Below are positions 54,694 to 63,329 of a DNA stretch of 64,000 nt, one piece after another; the stretch's first letter is position 1; each line of letters starts with the position of its first letter. Under the pieces are notes generated by a model, which worked only from the letters and a program-made list of their open reading frames with translations, did not search any database and was not told where the DNA came from. Where the stretch lies: NCBI GenBank assembly GCA_964391015.1, contig CAYMKU010000001.1, positions 1 through 64,000 of the forward strand, given 5' to 3'. Origin of the DNA: XYD12-FULL-36-8 sp964391015 (lineage in GTDB: Bacteria > Bacteroidota > Ignavibacteria > Ignavibacteriales > Ignavibacteriaceae). The position numbers and the translations under genes are program-made.

Positions 54694-55640
54694 CTCATTT
54701 CTAGCATTCGTTCAATCGGTTTTAATGCTTTCCAAAGAATGTCTTCATCCATTGTAATTTCCGGTTTGCCATTTTTCATGCAGAGATAGAGTTTCTCAAG
54801 TGTATTCAATTTCATATAAGGACATTCGTTGCAACTGCAATTCTTATCAGGCGGAGCAGGAATAAAATTTTTATGGGGTGATGCCTTCTTCATCTGATGA
54901 ATAATCCCAACTTCAGTTGCTACTATGTAGCTTAAACTTGAATCTTCTTGTGTGAATTTTAATAGCTTACTAGTTGAACCTATAAAATCTGCACGATTTA
55001 ATAGAGTATCTTCACATTCAGGGTGGGCAATTAGTTTTGCATCTGGATATTCGGTTTGCAAATCAATTATCTTTTTTTCACTAAAAGTTTCATGAACAAT
55101 ACATGCCCCATCCCATAAAAGCATTTCTCTGCCAGTTTTTTTTGCTAAATATTTTCCCAAGTTTCGGTCAGGAGAAAATAATATTGGCTGATCCTTCGGA
55201 ATTTGGTTAATGATTTTTTCTGCATTACTTGAAGTACATATAATGTCACTTAGGGCTTTGACTTCTGCAGTACAATTAATGTATGTAATAGCAGTATGAG
55301 TTGGATGCTTCTCACGAAATTGTTTAAACAAATTTCCAGGACAACTGTCGGCTAACGAGCAGCCAGCTTCGAGGTCAGGTAGTAAGACTGGTTTGTTAGG
55401 ATTAAGAATTTTCGCCGTCTCAGCCATAAAATGAACACCAGCAAATACAATCACATCAGCATTGGTTGACTTTGCCCTCTTTGCTAATTCTAAACTATCT
55501 CCGACAAAATCAGCTAAATCTTGAATTTCAGATTCTTGATAGTAGTGAGCTAAGATAACAGCATTTTGCTCTTCCTTTAATTTCAGAATTTCTGCTCGGA
55601 ATTCTATTTCCACTTCAGAATCATAGATATTATTTATCAT
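54690..55640 (-). CDS. nadA: quinolinate synthase
   Basis: A 316-residue [4Fe-4S] enzyme that condenses iminoaspartate and dihydroxyacetone phosphate to quinolinate for NAD synthesis. Cluster-binding cysteines are in AGCSLADSC, CTSSNAEKI and CSCNECPYM, in the expected order. The N-terminal VILAHYYQESEIQDLADFVGDS is typical. nadB and nadC are not nearby. It converges on the histidine kinase gene with overlapping stop codons. Confidence 0.96.
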   Translation of the reverse strand: MINNIYDSEVEIEFRAEILKLKEEQNAVILAHYYQESEIQDLADFVGDSLELAKRAKSTNADVIVFAGVHFMAETAKILNPNKPVLLPDLEAGCSLADSCPGNLFKQFREKHPTHTAITYINCTAEVKALSDIICTSSNAEKIINQIPKDQPILFSPDRNLGKYLAKKTGREMLLWDGACIVHETFSEKKIIDLQTEYPDAKLIAHPECEDTLLNRADFIGSTSKLLKFTQEDSSLSYIVATEVGIIHQMKKASPHKNFIPAPPDKNCSCNECPYMKLNTLEKLYLCMKNGKPEITMDEDILWKALKPIERMLEMS

Positions 55641-55996
55641 ATTTTATTAAAATTGTTCAAAAACTAACTTAAAACAATTGCCGTTTAGCAAGATTAATAT
55701 AACTGTGAAACTTGATAATAAACAAGGAATTATTTTCAGCGATAGGTATGATTAAATAAAACAGTCGAAATTTAAAATTGCTGATCCCTGAAAATAATTT
55801 TTACATCACTTATGATAATATTACCGTAAAAGTATCCTTTCTTTTGTAAGAATTACGATAACTAACTAAATTTTTCAGAATGTATATCATTCAAACAATA
55901 TTCGAGGAAGAAAAAGTGGCATAAGGATTGATACTTCTCAACCGAGAAATAGATAATAGTTTTAAGCATAGCACCCCTCCACAAGATGACACTCAA
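55641..55996. other. gene-free stretch upstream of nadA
   Basis: About 350 AT-rich bases between nadA (minus) and the end of the glycosidase gene (minus). It should carry the nadA promoter. No open frame of useful length, no repeat and no tRNA-like motif was found. A long-stem hairpin (55997-56030) lies at its right edge. Confidence 0.5.
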
Positions 55997-56030
55997 ACTG
56001 TCGGACTTTTGCCCTCAAAGCCCGACAGTT
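55997..56030. terminator. hairpin after the glycosidase gene
   Basis: ACTGTCGG pairs with CCGACAGT across an 18-base loop. On the minus strand it follows the stop of the gene ending at 56053. It has only a short T-run, so it may be a weak terminator, a transcript-stabilising hairpin or part of a small RNA. Confidence 0.45.
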
Positions 56031-56052
56031 TTCCCTCTTTTAAACCATTTAT

Positions 56053-57810
56053 TTAACGAAGCAAAATCATCTTTTTGGTTTCGATGTGGTTTCCAGCTTT
56101 AAGTTGATAAAAATAAATTCCAGATGCCAGCTTTACATCTCCAGATACTGAATTAAATTCAACATCATATTTTCCCGCTGGTTTATATTCGCTAATTAAA
56201 GTGGCAACTTCATTTCCGAGAACATCATAAACTTTCAATGTTTGCCAACAGGAAACTGGCAACTGCCAAATAATTCTCGTGCTGGGGTTAAAGGGGTTAG
56301 GATAGTTTTGTTCTAAATCAAATTCTTCAATTAGATTTCCATCTTTTTCAACTGACGTAATCACTATTGCTACTTCGTTTGAAATATCGCTTTCGTTATA
56401 TCCTCTATCATAAGCAGTAATTACAAAATATTTGTTGCTCGAAGGAATGGAAGAGAATGTTACCGTTGTTACCGTATCATTAATAATTCTGAACTTAATC
56501 ACATTTTTAATATCGCTTACATCAACCGGTGATTGATCATCCATATATAAATTGTAATAATAAGCAGTATCACCATCAGAAGCAGGCAAGGGCTTTTTCC
56601 ATCTAAAAGTGTATGTAAGCGAATCATTCGTTGTAATTGCTAAATTATTTGGCGCATTGGGCTTAACATTATCTTTCCATGGCATTGGCGGAATATTGGT
56701 TGGATATAAGTACTGTCCTTGCTTAACAAGTTGATAAATATTTTTTTGATTTGTCTTAAAGCTTGAAGTTCTGAAAAATGTTTGTCCTTTACCTCCGAAT
56801 TTTCTTGAGGAATCAATCTGGGCTAAAATTTCGGATGCAGGCCAATCACCATCACTTGCAGTCATTCTGTATGCGGCTATTCCCGGGTAGATATGTTTAC
56901 CATTTGAATTGTTTATCCAATCCATCGCAAGAGAATCAAAGCGAGGGCATGTATTTATATCCCAATAAATCTGAGGTGAATGATAATCATGCTTATTAAG
57001 CAACAACCATCTCCTTGAATCCTGATAAGTATTTGTATAACTATCCCAGCCTGAATTACAAACTGACAGATCCTTGTATATTCCAATAGGGGCACTGCCA
57101 ACTTTCATTCTTGGCTTAACAGCTTTTATTGAATCATAAATAGCCATTACAAATTGTGTGATATTATTTCTTCTCCAATCGGCAAGCAGTACACCTTGCC
57201 CATACGTAGCATAAGTAACAGCATCATCAAAATCTGGATTCGGATAACGGATAAAATCAAAATGAATTGCATCTATATTGTACTTACGTACCATCTCCAT
57301 TGCAAGATTAAGCAAATATGTTTTTGTCGCAGGAATCCCTGGATCCATCCACCATTCACTATCATACAACTTGCAAAGCTCAGGATGGCTTAACACAACG
57401 TGTGGTGGATTTGTACTTGGCGGCGTTCCAGTTCCATAAACTTTGTAAACATTCCACCAAGCATGAACTTCGATTCCTCTTTTGTGCGCCTCGTCAATTG
57501 TAAATTGGAGGGGATCCCAACCTGGATTTGAACCCAATGTACCAGTCATTGATTTTGCCCATGGTTCAATTGCAGATGGATAAAGTAAATCTCCTCTGGC
57601 TCTCACTTGAAACATAATAGTATTAAAATTTGCAGCTTGAAGTAAATTAAGCAAACTTGTCATTTCGTTTTTTTGATTTGTTTGTCCAGTCGTAGTAGGA
57701 TAATCAAGGTTGAATACAGTTGTTAACCAAACCGCTCGAACTTCTTGTTTTGGCTGAGGAAATAAACTGAATTGAAACAGTATTAACATCATCATTATTT
57801 TTTTACACAT
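56053..57810 (-). CDS. secreted GHL10-type glycoside hydrolase with FN3 and T9SS domains
   Basis: A 585-residue exported protein. After a signal peptide (MLILFQFSLFPQP) comes a DUF187/GHL10 TIM-barrel: REVRAVWLTTVFNLDYP near 23, DAIHFDFIRYP near 180, and MKVGSAPIGIY near 240. An FN3-like domain (about 390-490) and a T9SS sorting domain (NYPNPFNPSTR, KVYDVLGNEVATL, SGIYFYQLKAG, KKMILLR) follow. It likely cleaves an extracellular polysaccharide. The loop QLPVSCWQ between the sorting motifs is encoded by a repeat-like segment (56241-56270) and is longer than in the sister proteins. Confidence 0.85.
   Translation of the reverse strand: MCKKIMMMLILFQFSLFPQPKQEVRAVWLTTVFNLDYPTTTGQTNQKNEMTSLLNLLQAANFNTIMFQVRARGDLLYPSAIEPWAKSMTGTLGSNPGWDPLQFTIDEAHKRGIEVHAWWNVYKVYGTGTPPSTNPPHVVLSHPELCKLYDSEWWMDPGIPATKTYLLNLAMEMVRKYNIDAIHFDFIRYPNPDFDDAVTYATYGQGVLLADWRRNNITQFVMAIYDSIKAVKPRMKVGSAPIGIYKDLSVCNSGWDSYTNTYQDSRRWLLLNKHDYHSPQIYWDINTCPRFDSLAMDWINNSNGKHIYPGIAAYRMTASDGDWPASEILAQIDSSRKFGGKGQTFFRTSSFKTNQKNIYQLVKQGQYLYPTNIPPMPWKDNVKPNAPNNLAITTNDSLTYTFRWKKPLPASDGDTAYYYNLYMDDQSPVDVSDIKNVIKFRIINDTVTTVTFSSIPSSNKYFVITAYDRGYNESDISNEVAIVITSVEKDGNLIEEFDLEQNYPNPFNPSTRIIWQLPVSCWQTLKVYDVLGNEVATLISEYKPAGKYDVEFNSVSGDVKLASGIYFYQLKAGNHIETKKMILLR
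56241..56270. repeat. repeat-like segment inside the T9SS domain coding region
   Basis: On the plus strand the segment runs TTTGCCAACA, GGAAACTGGC, AACTGCCAAA, a set of near-repeats of a (T/C)GGCAA(C/T) unit in both orientations. It encodes QLPVSCWQ in the same place where the 366-residue T9SS protein carries its palindrome. Confidence 0.4.
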
Positions 57811-57860
57811 TTTTTACTCCGTTATTTTTCCAAGTTTAATCCGTTACATTATTAAAATTT

Positions 57861-58961
57861 CTATATTTTATAATTTAAAGCGTTTAGTCCATGTTTTAAT
57901 GAATAGACAATCTCATTTTTTGTTGCATGAACATCCAGCAAAATTTTTCCAATATCGCTAATCAAGACAAAATTTATTTGACCATTTTTATTTTTTTTAT
58001 CTGCAAACATATTCTGATAAACCCTTTCAAAATTTACAGATTTGAGAGATATATTTAACTTAATTTTCAACAGAAGTTTTTCATACAATTCAAGTTTCTT
58101 TTTTGTTAATAAACCTTTCCTATACGCTAAATAATTTGCGCAGGAAATTCCAGCAATGACTGCTTCACCATGTTTTATTTTATTCTTTAATTCCCTTTCG
58201 AATGCATGTCCAAATGTATGCCCAAAATTTAAAACCTTTCTTAATCCCAATTCTTTTTCGTCCTGAGTCACAACTGAAAGCTTATAATTTATTGACTCCT
58301 TAATAATTTTTGCAAGTACAGTCTCTTTTCGTTCCAAAATTGAGTCTATATTTTCATATACTAATTTATAAAGCACATTATTGGTTGTAAGAGCATATTT
58401 AATTATTTCGCCGAGGCCTGAAATCAATTCAATTTCAGGTAATGTTTGAAGAAAAGACGTATCACATAAAACAAATTGCGGTTGATGAAACGAACCAATT
58501 ATGTTTTTATAATAATCAAAATTGATTGCAGTTTTTCCACCAATTGAACTATCCACACAAGCTGTTAAAGTAGTTGGTACATGAATAATCTGAATACCAC
58601 GCATAAAAGTTGAGGCAGCAAAAGCAGCTAAATCACCTGTAACTCCCCCTCCAATTGAAATTATAAGAGAATCGCGCCCAAACTTTTTTTCAAGGAGGGT
58701 TGAATAAATCTTTTTTAATTCCGTAAATGATTTGGATTTTTCACTTGCAAGAAATGAGTAAAAATATTTTCTAGCTTGGTATTTTCCGAAACAATTTTTA
58801 ATAAAATCTCCGAAATGCTTCTCAACATTTTTATCTATGACAATAAAAATATTCTGAGGCAACTTCCTTGATTCTATCAATTCAAGAAGGCGCTCAAAAA
58901 TTTTCTTCCCGATATATATAGGATAAGAACAATTTTTAAATTTAGCGTTAATAATTTTCAC
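57861..58961 (-). CDS. aroB: 3-dehydroquinate synthase
   Basis: A 366-residue NAD- and zinc-dependent enzyme that makes 3-dehydroquinate, the second step of the shikimate pathway. Motifs: SIGGGVTGDLAAFAAS near 103, HVPTTLTACVDSSIGGKTAINF near 130, GLGEIIKYAL near 190 and LNFGHTFGHAFE near 245, which holds zinc ligands. It overlaps aroK by 4 bases, so the two are co-translated. Confidence 0.96.
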   Translation of the reverse strand: MKIINAKFKNCSYPIYIGKKIFERLLELIESRKLPQNIFIVIDKNVEKHFGDFIKNCFGKYQARKYFYSFLASEKSKSFTELKKIYSTLLEKKFGRDSLIISIGGGVTGDLAAFAASTFMRGIQIIHVPTTLTACVDSSIGGKTAINFDYYKNIIGSFHQPQFVLCDTSFLQTLPEIELISGLGEIIKYALTTNNVLYKLVYENIDSILERKETVLAKIIKESINYKLSVVTQDEKELGLRKVLNFGHTFGHAFERELKNKIKHGEAVIAGISCANYLAYRKGLLTKKKLELYEKLLLKIKLNISLKSVNFERVYQNMFADKKNKNGQINFVLISDIGKILLDVHATKNEIVYSLKHGLNALNYKI

Positions 58962-59509
58962 TGCGTATTTAAAGGAAATTGTTTTAATAATTTAACAATT
59001 TTATCTACTGTCTTACCAACGGAAGAGCTATCGGTATCAACTACAATATCCGCCTGTTCATAGAATTTAGTTCTTTCAATAATCAAATCATTTATTTTAT
59101 TCACAAATTTTTCCTTGTTAAAGTCTTCAGCTTCATTTATTGATAAACTTGGACGATCCCTTTTATATATTAATCGTTTATAGAAAGAATCTGTAGATGC
59201 TTTCAAATAGATCGTTAGCCCTGACTTTTTAAGTATTGCAAGATTATTTCCATTTGCCATCGCTCCACCGCCCAACGATACAACTAGGTTAGTTTTCGTC
59301 GACAATTCTTCAAGCATCTTAGTCTCAGCTTCTCTAAAAAATTTTTCTCCATCTTGTTCGAAAATTTGCCTTACTTTTTTACCCACTTTTTTTTCAACAA
59401 GCAAATCGAGATCACATGAATCCCATCCAATCGTGTTAGCTAAAATCGGACCTATAGTGCTTTTACCTGCCCCCATAAATCCAGTAAGATAGATTATTTT
59501 ATTTTCCAT
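58958..59509 (-). CDS. aroK: shikimate kinase
   Basis: A 183-residue kinase that phosphorylates shikimate with ATP. The P-loop is GFMGAGKSTIG near residue 10, the shikimate-binding DLDLLVEKK near 33, SLGGGAMA near 79 and the lid segment KRDRPSL near 115. It overlaps aroB by 4 bases in the order aroK-aroB and begins 23 bases after the barrel protein stops. Confidence 0.95.
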   Translation of the reverse strand: MENKIIYLTGFMGAGKSTIGPILANTIGWDSCDLDLLVEKKVGKKVRQIFEQDGEKFFREAETKMLEELSTKTNLVVSLGGGAMANGNNLAILKKSGLTIYLKASTDSFYKRLIYKRDRPSLSINEAEDFNKEKFVNKINDLIIERTKFYEQADIVVDTDSSSVGKTVDKIVKLLKQFPLNTQ

Positions 59510-59532
59510 TATCGGTCAAAATCGGCATGAGA

Positions 59533-60243
59533 TTAGAAATAAAAAGCCAACCCAAGAACAAAAGTAACACCATCAACATTAATTTTAGAATCGAAGGAAT
59601 CCTGGGCTAAACGAATACTATTTCCGTTATAGTTGACTTGATTCTTGCTGTATTTGCTTTTTACAGAAAATTGAGGATCCCTAAATTTCATTTCACCATG
59701 GATTGAAATAAATTCTTTTACAAGATAATCCATCGAAATGCTTACATGAATACCGTATGCGGCTTTTCTTCCTGCATTTGATACTTCTACATCACCAAAT
59801 TTTCGAATATGGGAACCAATATAGTACCCCAAACCTCCACCCATTAAAAATTTAAACTGCTCTGTAGAAAATGGAAGAAGGTAGTAGCCAGATAATTCTA
59901 CTGGAACCAGTTGAAATCCATCTTCAACATTTATTGTAACAGTACTGTTTCCAAGAAACACAGTTAAGTTGGGTCCAATTGCAGACGAGGTCATATACTC
60001 AATGTTTAATCCTAATATTATTGATTCAGCAAGTCTATATCTAAGATCAACTCCCGGATTGAAAATATTTTCTACAGGGAAAGAATTATTTCTCAGAAAT
60101 AAATCAGAAGAATTGGGAGATAAAAAAATTCTTGCACTGGTATTATAAACAGCGTTAATACTTATCCCAAAACTCTTGTTGAATTGGGCAAACGTTGTCG
60201 AATAAAAAATTAGAATAATTATTATAGTGCTTCTTACATTCAT
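59533..60243 (-). CDS. outer-membrane beta-barrel protein of unknown function
   Basis: A 236-residue protein with a signal peptide (RSTIIIILIFYSTTFAQ) and alternating hydrophobic strands (GVDLRYRLAES, LGLNIEYMTSS, GYHIxVSxD-like, FVLGLAFYF). It ends in Phe, as outer-membrane barrels do. No specific family is recognised. It may share a transcript with aroK and aroB. Confidence 0.6.
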   Translation of the reverse strand: MNVRSTIIIILIFYSTTFAQFNKSFGISINAVYNTSARIFLSPNSSDLFLRNNSFPVENIFNPGVDLRYRLAESIILGLNIEYMTSSAIGPNLTVFLGNSTVTINVEDGFQLVPVELSGYYLLPFSTEQFKFLMGGGLGYYIGSHIRKFGDVEVSNAGRKAAYGIHVSISMDYLVKEFISIHGEMKFRDPQFSVKSKYSKNQVNYNGNSIRLAQDSFDSKINVDGVTFVLGLAFYF

Positions 60244-60290
60244 TGAAAAATAGCAATACCCTTAGAATATAAACTATGAAGTTTAACAAA

Positions 60291-60329
60291 ATAAAAAACC
60301 CCCATCATTACAAGCAATATGATCGGGGG
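60291..60329 (-). terminator. intrinsic terminator after ppiD
   Basis: On the minus strand CCCCCGATCA pairs with TGATGGGGG (60299-60329, loop about 12) and continues into TTTTTTAT. It lies 24 bases past the ppiD stop. Confidence 0.85.
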
Positions 60330-60352
60330 TAATAAAAAATAAAGTATAAAAA

Positions 60353-62440
60353 TTAACGACCAAAAAAGACGTATCGCTTGTCTTCTATGTCAGCATCTTT
60401 CTTAATTTTTTCCAGCCATTGATTAACATACATACTTCTCTTTTCCTGATAAAGCTGGTCTCTGATTGTGTTCCTCTGGGACGAATAGGCAGAGGAATCA
60501 AACGAAGATCTTTCTATAACCTTAACAAGAAATTGCCCTCGATAACCCTTTATTGGATCGGATACCTTGTTTAGCGGTTCTCGTACAGTAGCATCAATAA
60601 CAGCATAATCTCTCCCAATATTCGGAATTGAGCCGTTAGGACTGAATTGACCAGTAGTATCAACAATTAATCTTTGGTTTAATACCTTTGCTTTGAATAT
60701 ATCGCCGTTGATTTGAGATTTTATTTTCAACGCATAATTTTTTGCCACCAGGTATTTCTTTTCCCGTATAACTAATGGTTGGACCACATTTTTAACTTCA
60801 TCAAAAGATTTCACTCCTTCGTTAATCACTTCTGCAATTCTACAAACAACGTATCCGTTAGATACTTTATAAACTTCGCTCACGGAATTCAATCCATTCT
60901 TGAAAGCAAAATCAACCAACCCTTTATTAGCACCTATTCCAGGTATTGAATATGCATCTTTTACAAAAGGCGAACTTTCCTGAACGCTATAGTTCATCAG
61001 CTTAGCTTCTTTTTCGAAGCCATTTTTTTCTGCAACGTATGTAAAATCTCGCGCTGCATTTAAGTTCGCATCAATAGTAGATGCAGAAGTTTGAATAGGA
61101 TTTACAATTTTTTCTACAACATATTTATTATTTGATCTTCCAGTAACTTTAATTATATGATAACCATAATTAGTTTTAACAGGTTTTTGAACTACTCCAA
61201 TGGAACCAGAAAAAACTGCTTTTTCAAATTCAGGTACCATTGCTCCTTTACCAAACCAACCAAGGTCACCGCCCTTGCTACCACTGCCTGGATCTCCAGA
61301 TTTTTCGATAGCGATTTTTTCAAAGTCCGCGCCAGCAATTAATTCATTATAAACTTTATTTGCTTCCTCTAGGTTCTTCTCATCACTACCCATTTTATTT
61401 ATAAGAATATGTGATGCCCTTACTAAAGCTTCAGTTGATGAAACTACAGAAATAAAATTATATAAAATATATCCTTCCAGTGTACCAACTGGACCGATAA
61501 GATTACCCGGCGAGGTTTTATTCAACAAATCAATTACAGCAGGAGAAAAAGAATTCAACGGCAAAGTATCCTTTGAATAAGGAACAGTAGAATATATTTC
61601 TACGAAAGATTTAAAGCTAGAAGTATCTTTTTTAAACCTTTCAGCAACTGTTTCTAAGTTTCTTTTAATTGTGGCAGAGTCATCAGCTGAAGGCTTATTT
61701 GCAAACAGGACATACTGAAATTTTCTTTGAGCTTGATTCTTATATTTATCCAAATTCTCGTTATAATATTTTCTAAGATCATTATCGTCAAATTTAACCG
61801 TTGAATCAGGGTATAAAGAGAGATCAACTAAAATATATTGAGCTTTAATCTTCTGATTTTGCTCCATGAAACGATTCTTAATATCTGCCTCACTGATGTT
61901 CACAGAAGCAAGAATGAAACTTTGCAGCTTCTCATTTAACCGATTTTGTCTGACATATTCTTCTGCTTGAAGTAATGCTGCCTTATTCCTTTGATCAAAA
62001 ATAGCTTGATCATATGCTTGACGATTAAACTTACCTGTCGAATCAATAAAATTTTGTTTGAGAAAATCCGGTGGGTTTTCGCCTAAAATTATATCTTTAA
62101 TTTCTTCGTCAGAAACAGTTATTCCAAATTTATCTATTTGTTCAGCAAGTAACTTTTGAGTAACTAAAGCATCCCAAACTTGCTCTCTCAATTGCTCCAA
62201 GTTTTGTTCATCAACATCTTTACCTGTTTGCTTTTTTTGATTCTCCCTCTGCTGGTCAACCGCCTTAACAAACTCTTGATAAGAAATATCCTCACCATTA
62301 ACAGATCCAACATTATTAGTTTTTCCTCCAAGCGCTTCTAAAATTCTGGAATCAGAGATTACCATAAATAAGACAAATAAAGCACCGACTGTAATGATGA
62401 AGGCGGGAGCTAACCCTCTCATTTTTGCCATCATTCCCAT
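60353..62440 (-). CDS. ppiD: periplasmic peptidyl-prolyl isomerase/chaperone (PpiD/SurA-like)
   Basis: A 695-residue protein anchored by one N-terminal helix (about 13-31). A SurA-N-like chaperone region (about 35-190) is followed by a long linker and a parvulin domain (about 340-440; ASHILINK, GGDLGWFGKGAMVPEFE, TNYGYHIIKV). The C-terminal extension has a second helical region. It helps fold exported proteins as they leave SecYEG, which fits the number of secreted proteins here. It diverges from the Crp-family gene. Confidence 0.9.
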   Translation of the reverse strand: MGMMAKMRGLAPAFIITVGALFVLFMVISDSRILEALGGKTNNVGSVNGEDISYQEFVKAVDQQRENQKKQTGKDVDEQNLEQLREQVWDALVTQKLLAEQIDKFGITVSDEEIKDIILGENPPDFLKQNFIDSTGKFNRQAYDQAIFDQRNKAALLQAEEYVRQNRLNEKLQSFILASVNISEADIKNRFMEQNQKIKAQYILVDLSLYPDSTVKFDDNDLRKYYNENLDKYKNQAQRKFQYVLFANKPSADDSATIKRNLETVAERFKKDTSSFKSFVEIYSTVPYSKDTLPLNSFSPAVIDLLNKTSPGNLIGPVGTLEGYILYNFISVVSSTEALVRASHILINKMGSDEKNLEEANKVYNELIAGADFEKIAIEKSGDPGSGSKGGDLGWFGKGAMVPEFEKAVFSGSIGVVQKPVKTNYGYHIIKVTGRSNNKYVVEKIVNPIQTSASTIDANLNAARDFTYVAEKNGFEKEAKLMNYSVQESSPFVKDAYSIPGIGANKGLVDFAFKNGLNSVSEVYKVSNGYVVCRIAEVINEGVKSFDEVKNVVQPLVIREKKYLVAKNYALKIKSQINGDIFKAKVLNQRLIVDTTGQFSPNGSIPNIGRDYAVIDATVREPLNKVSDPIKGYRGQFLVKVIERSSFDSSAYSSQRNTIRDQLYQEKRSMYVNQWLEKIKKDADIEDKRYVFFGR

Positions 62441-62641
62441 AACAAAAGATTCTCCGTTTAATTTAAAATTTAGAGTGAAAAAATACTCAAATAGCTTTTA
62501 TAAATGAAATTTAATACTAAATTTTAATGTATTTTTACCATTGAAAATATAAAAAAATGCTATCTTTCACCTAAGGCTTTTGTTTGACTTTAAAAACCTT
62601 CAAATTTATATTATTTGAAGAACAAAAATCAGAGGATGAAA

Positions 62642-63325
62642 ATGACAGATAATGGAGACTTTTTAAAATCTGTACCGATTTTTTCAGAATTAGATGCCGA
62701 ACGGTTAAAACAGATCTCGCAGCTTGGCAGCAGAAAGTACTACAAAAAAGATTCAACCATACTCTCCGAAAATGAAACCGGTTCAGCGCTTTTTGTAATA
62801 ATTTCAGGTAAAGTTAAAGTCTCAAGAGAAAGCGACGACGGTAAAGAAGTAATACTTACAATTCTGAATGAATCTGATTTTTTTGGTGAAATGGCAATTC
62901 TTGATGGATTGAATCGCTCCGCAAGTGTAACTGCAATCGAAGAATCAGAATTATTTTTAATCCAAAGAACAGATTTCTTAAATCTTTTACAGGAACATCC
63001 TGAAATTTCGGTTTCTCTTCTTCAGGAACTTACAAGACGACTTCGTGCATCTGATTTAAGAATAAAATCATTATCCTTAAGAGATGCTGAGGGCAAAGTA
63101 GCTTCTGTAATCCTTCAATTAGCAGATGATATTGGAAAAATAAAACAAGGTAAAGTTGAAATTGAGCGCCTTCCTTTTCAACATGATTTAGCAAATATGG
63201 CTGGAACCTCCAGAGAAACAATTTCTAGAACTTTACATTCCTTTGCTAAGCGAGGTCTGATAGAATTAGAAGGAACAAGGTTACGAATAAATAACTACGA
63301 AAAATTTAAAGAGCATTATCGTTAA
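62642..63325 (+). CDS. Crp/Fnr-family transcriptional regulator
   Basis: A 227-residue regulator. The cyclic-nucleotide-binding-like beta-roll has FFGEMAILDGLNRSASVTAIE near 75, which keeps the Crp-type GE and R-S positions. A dimerisation helix follows, and the helix-turn-helix is GTSRETISRTLHSFAKRGLIE near 190. The ATG at 62642 is preceded by GAGG (62632-62635) with a 6-base spacing. The ATG at 62636 and the TTG at 62615 are less likely. The ligand is not evident; there is no N-terminal Cys cluster as in Fnr. Confidence 0.9.
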   Translation: MTDNGDFLKSVPIFSELDAERLKQISQLGSRKYYKKDSTILSENETGSALFVIISGKVKVSRESDDGKEVILTILNESDFFGEMAILDGLNRSASVTAIEESELFLIQRTDFLNLLQEHPEISVSLLQELTRRLRASDLRIKSLSLRDAEGKVASVILQLADDIGKIKQGKVEIERLPFQHDLANMAGTSRETISRTLHSFAKRGLIELEGTRLRINNYEKFKEHYR

Positions 63326-63329
63326 TTCT

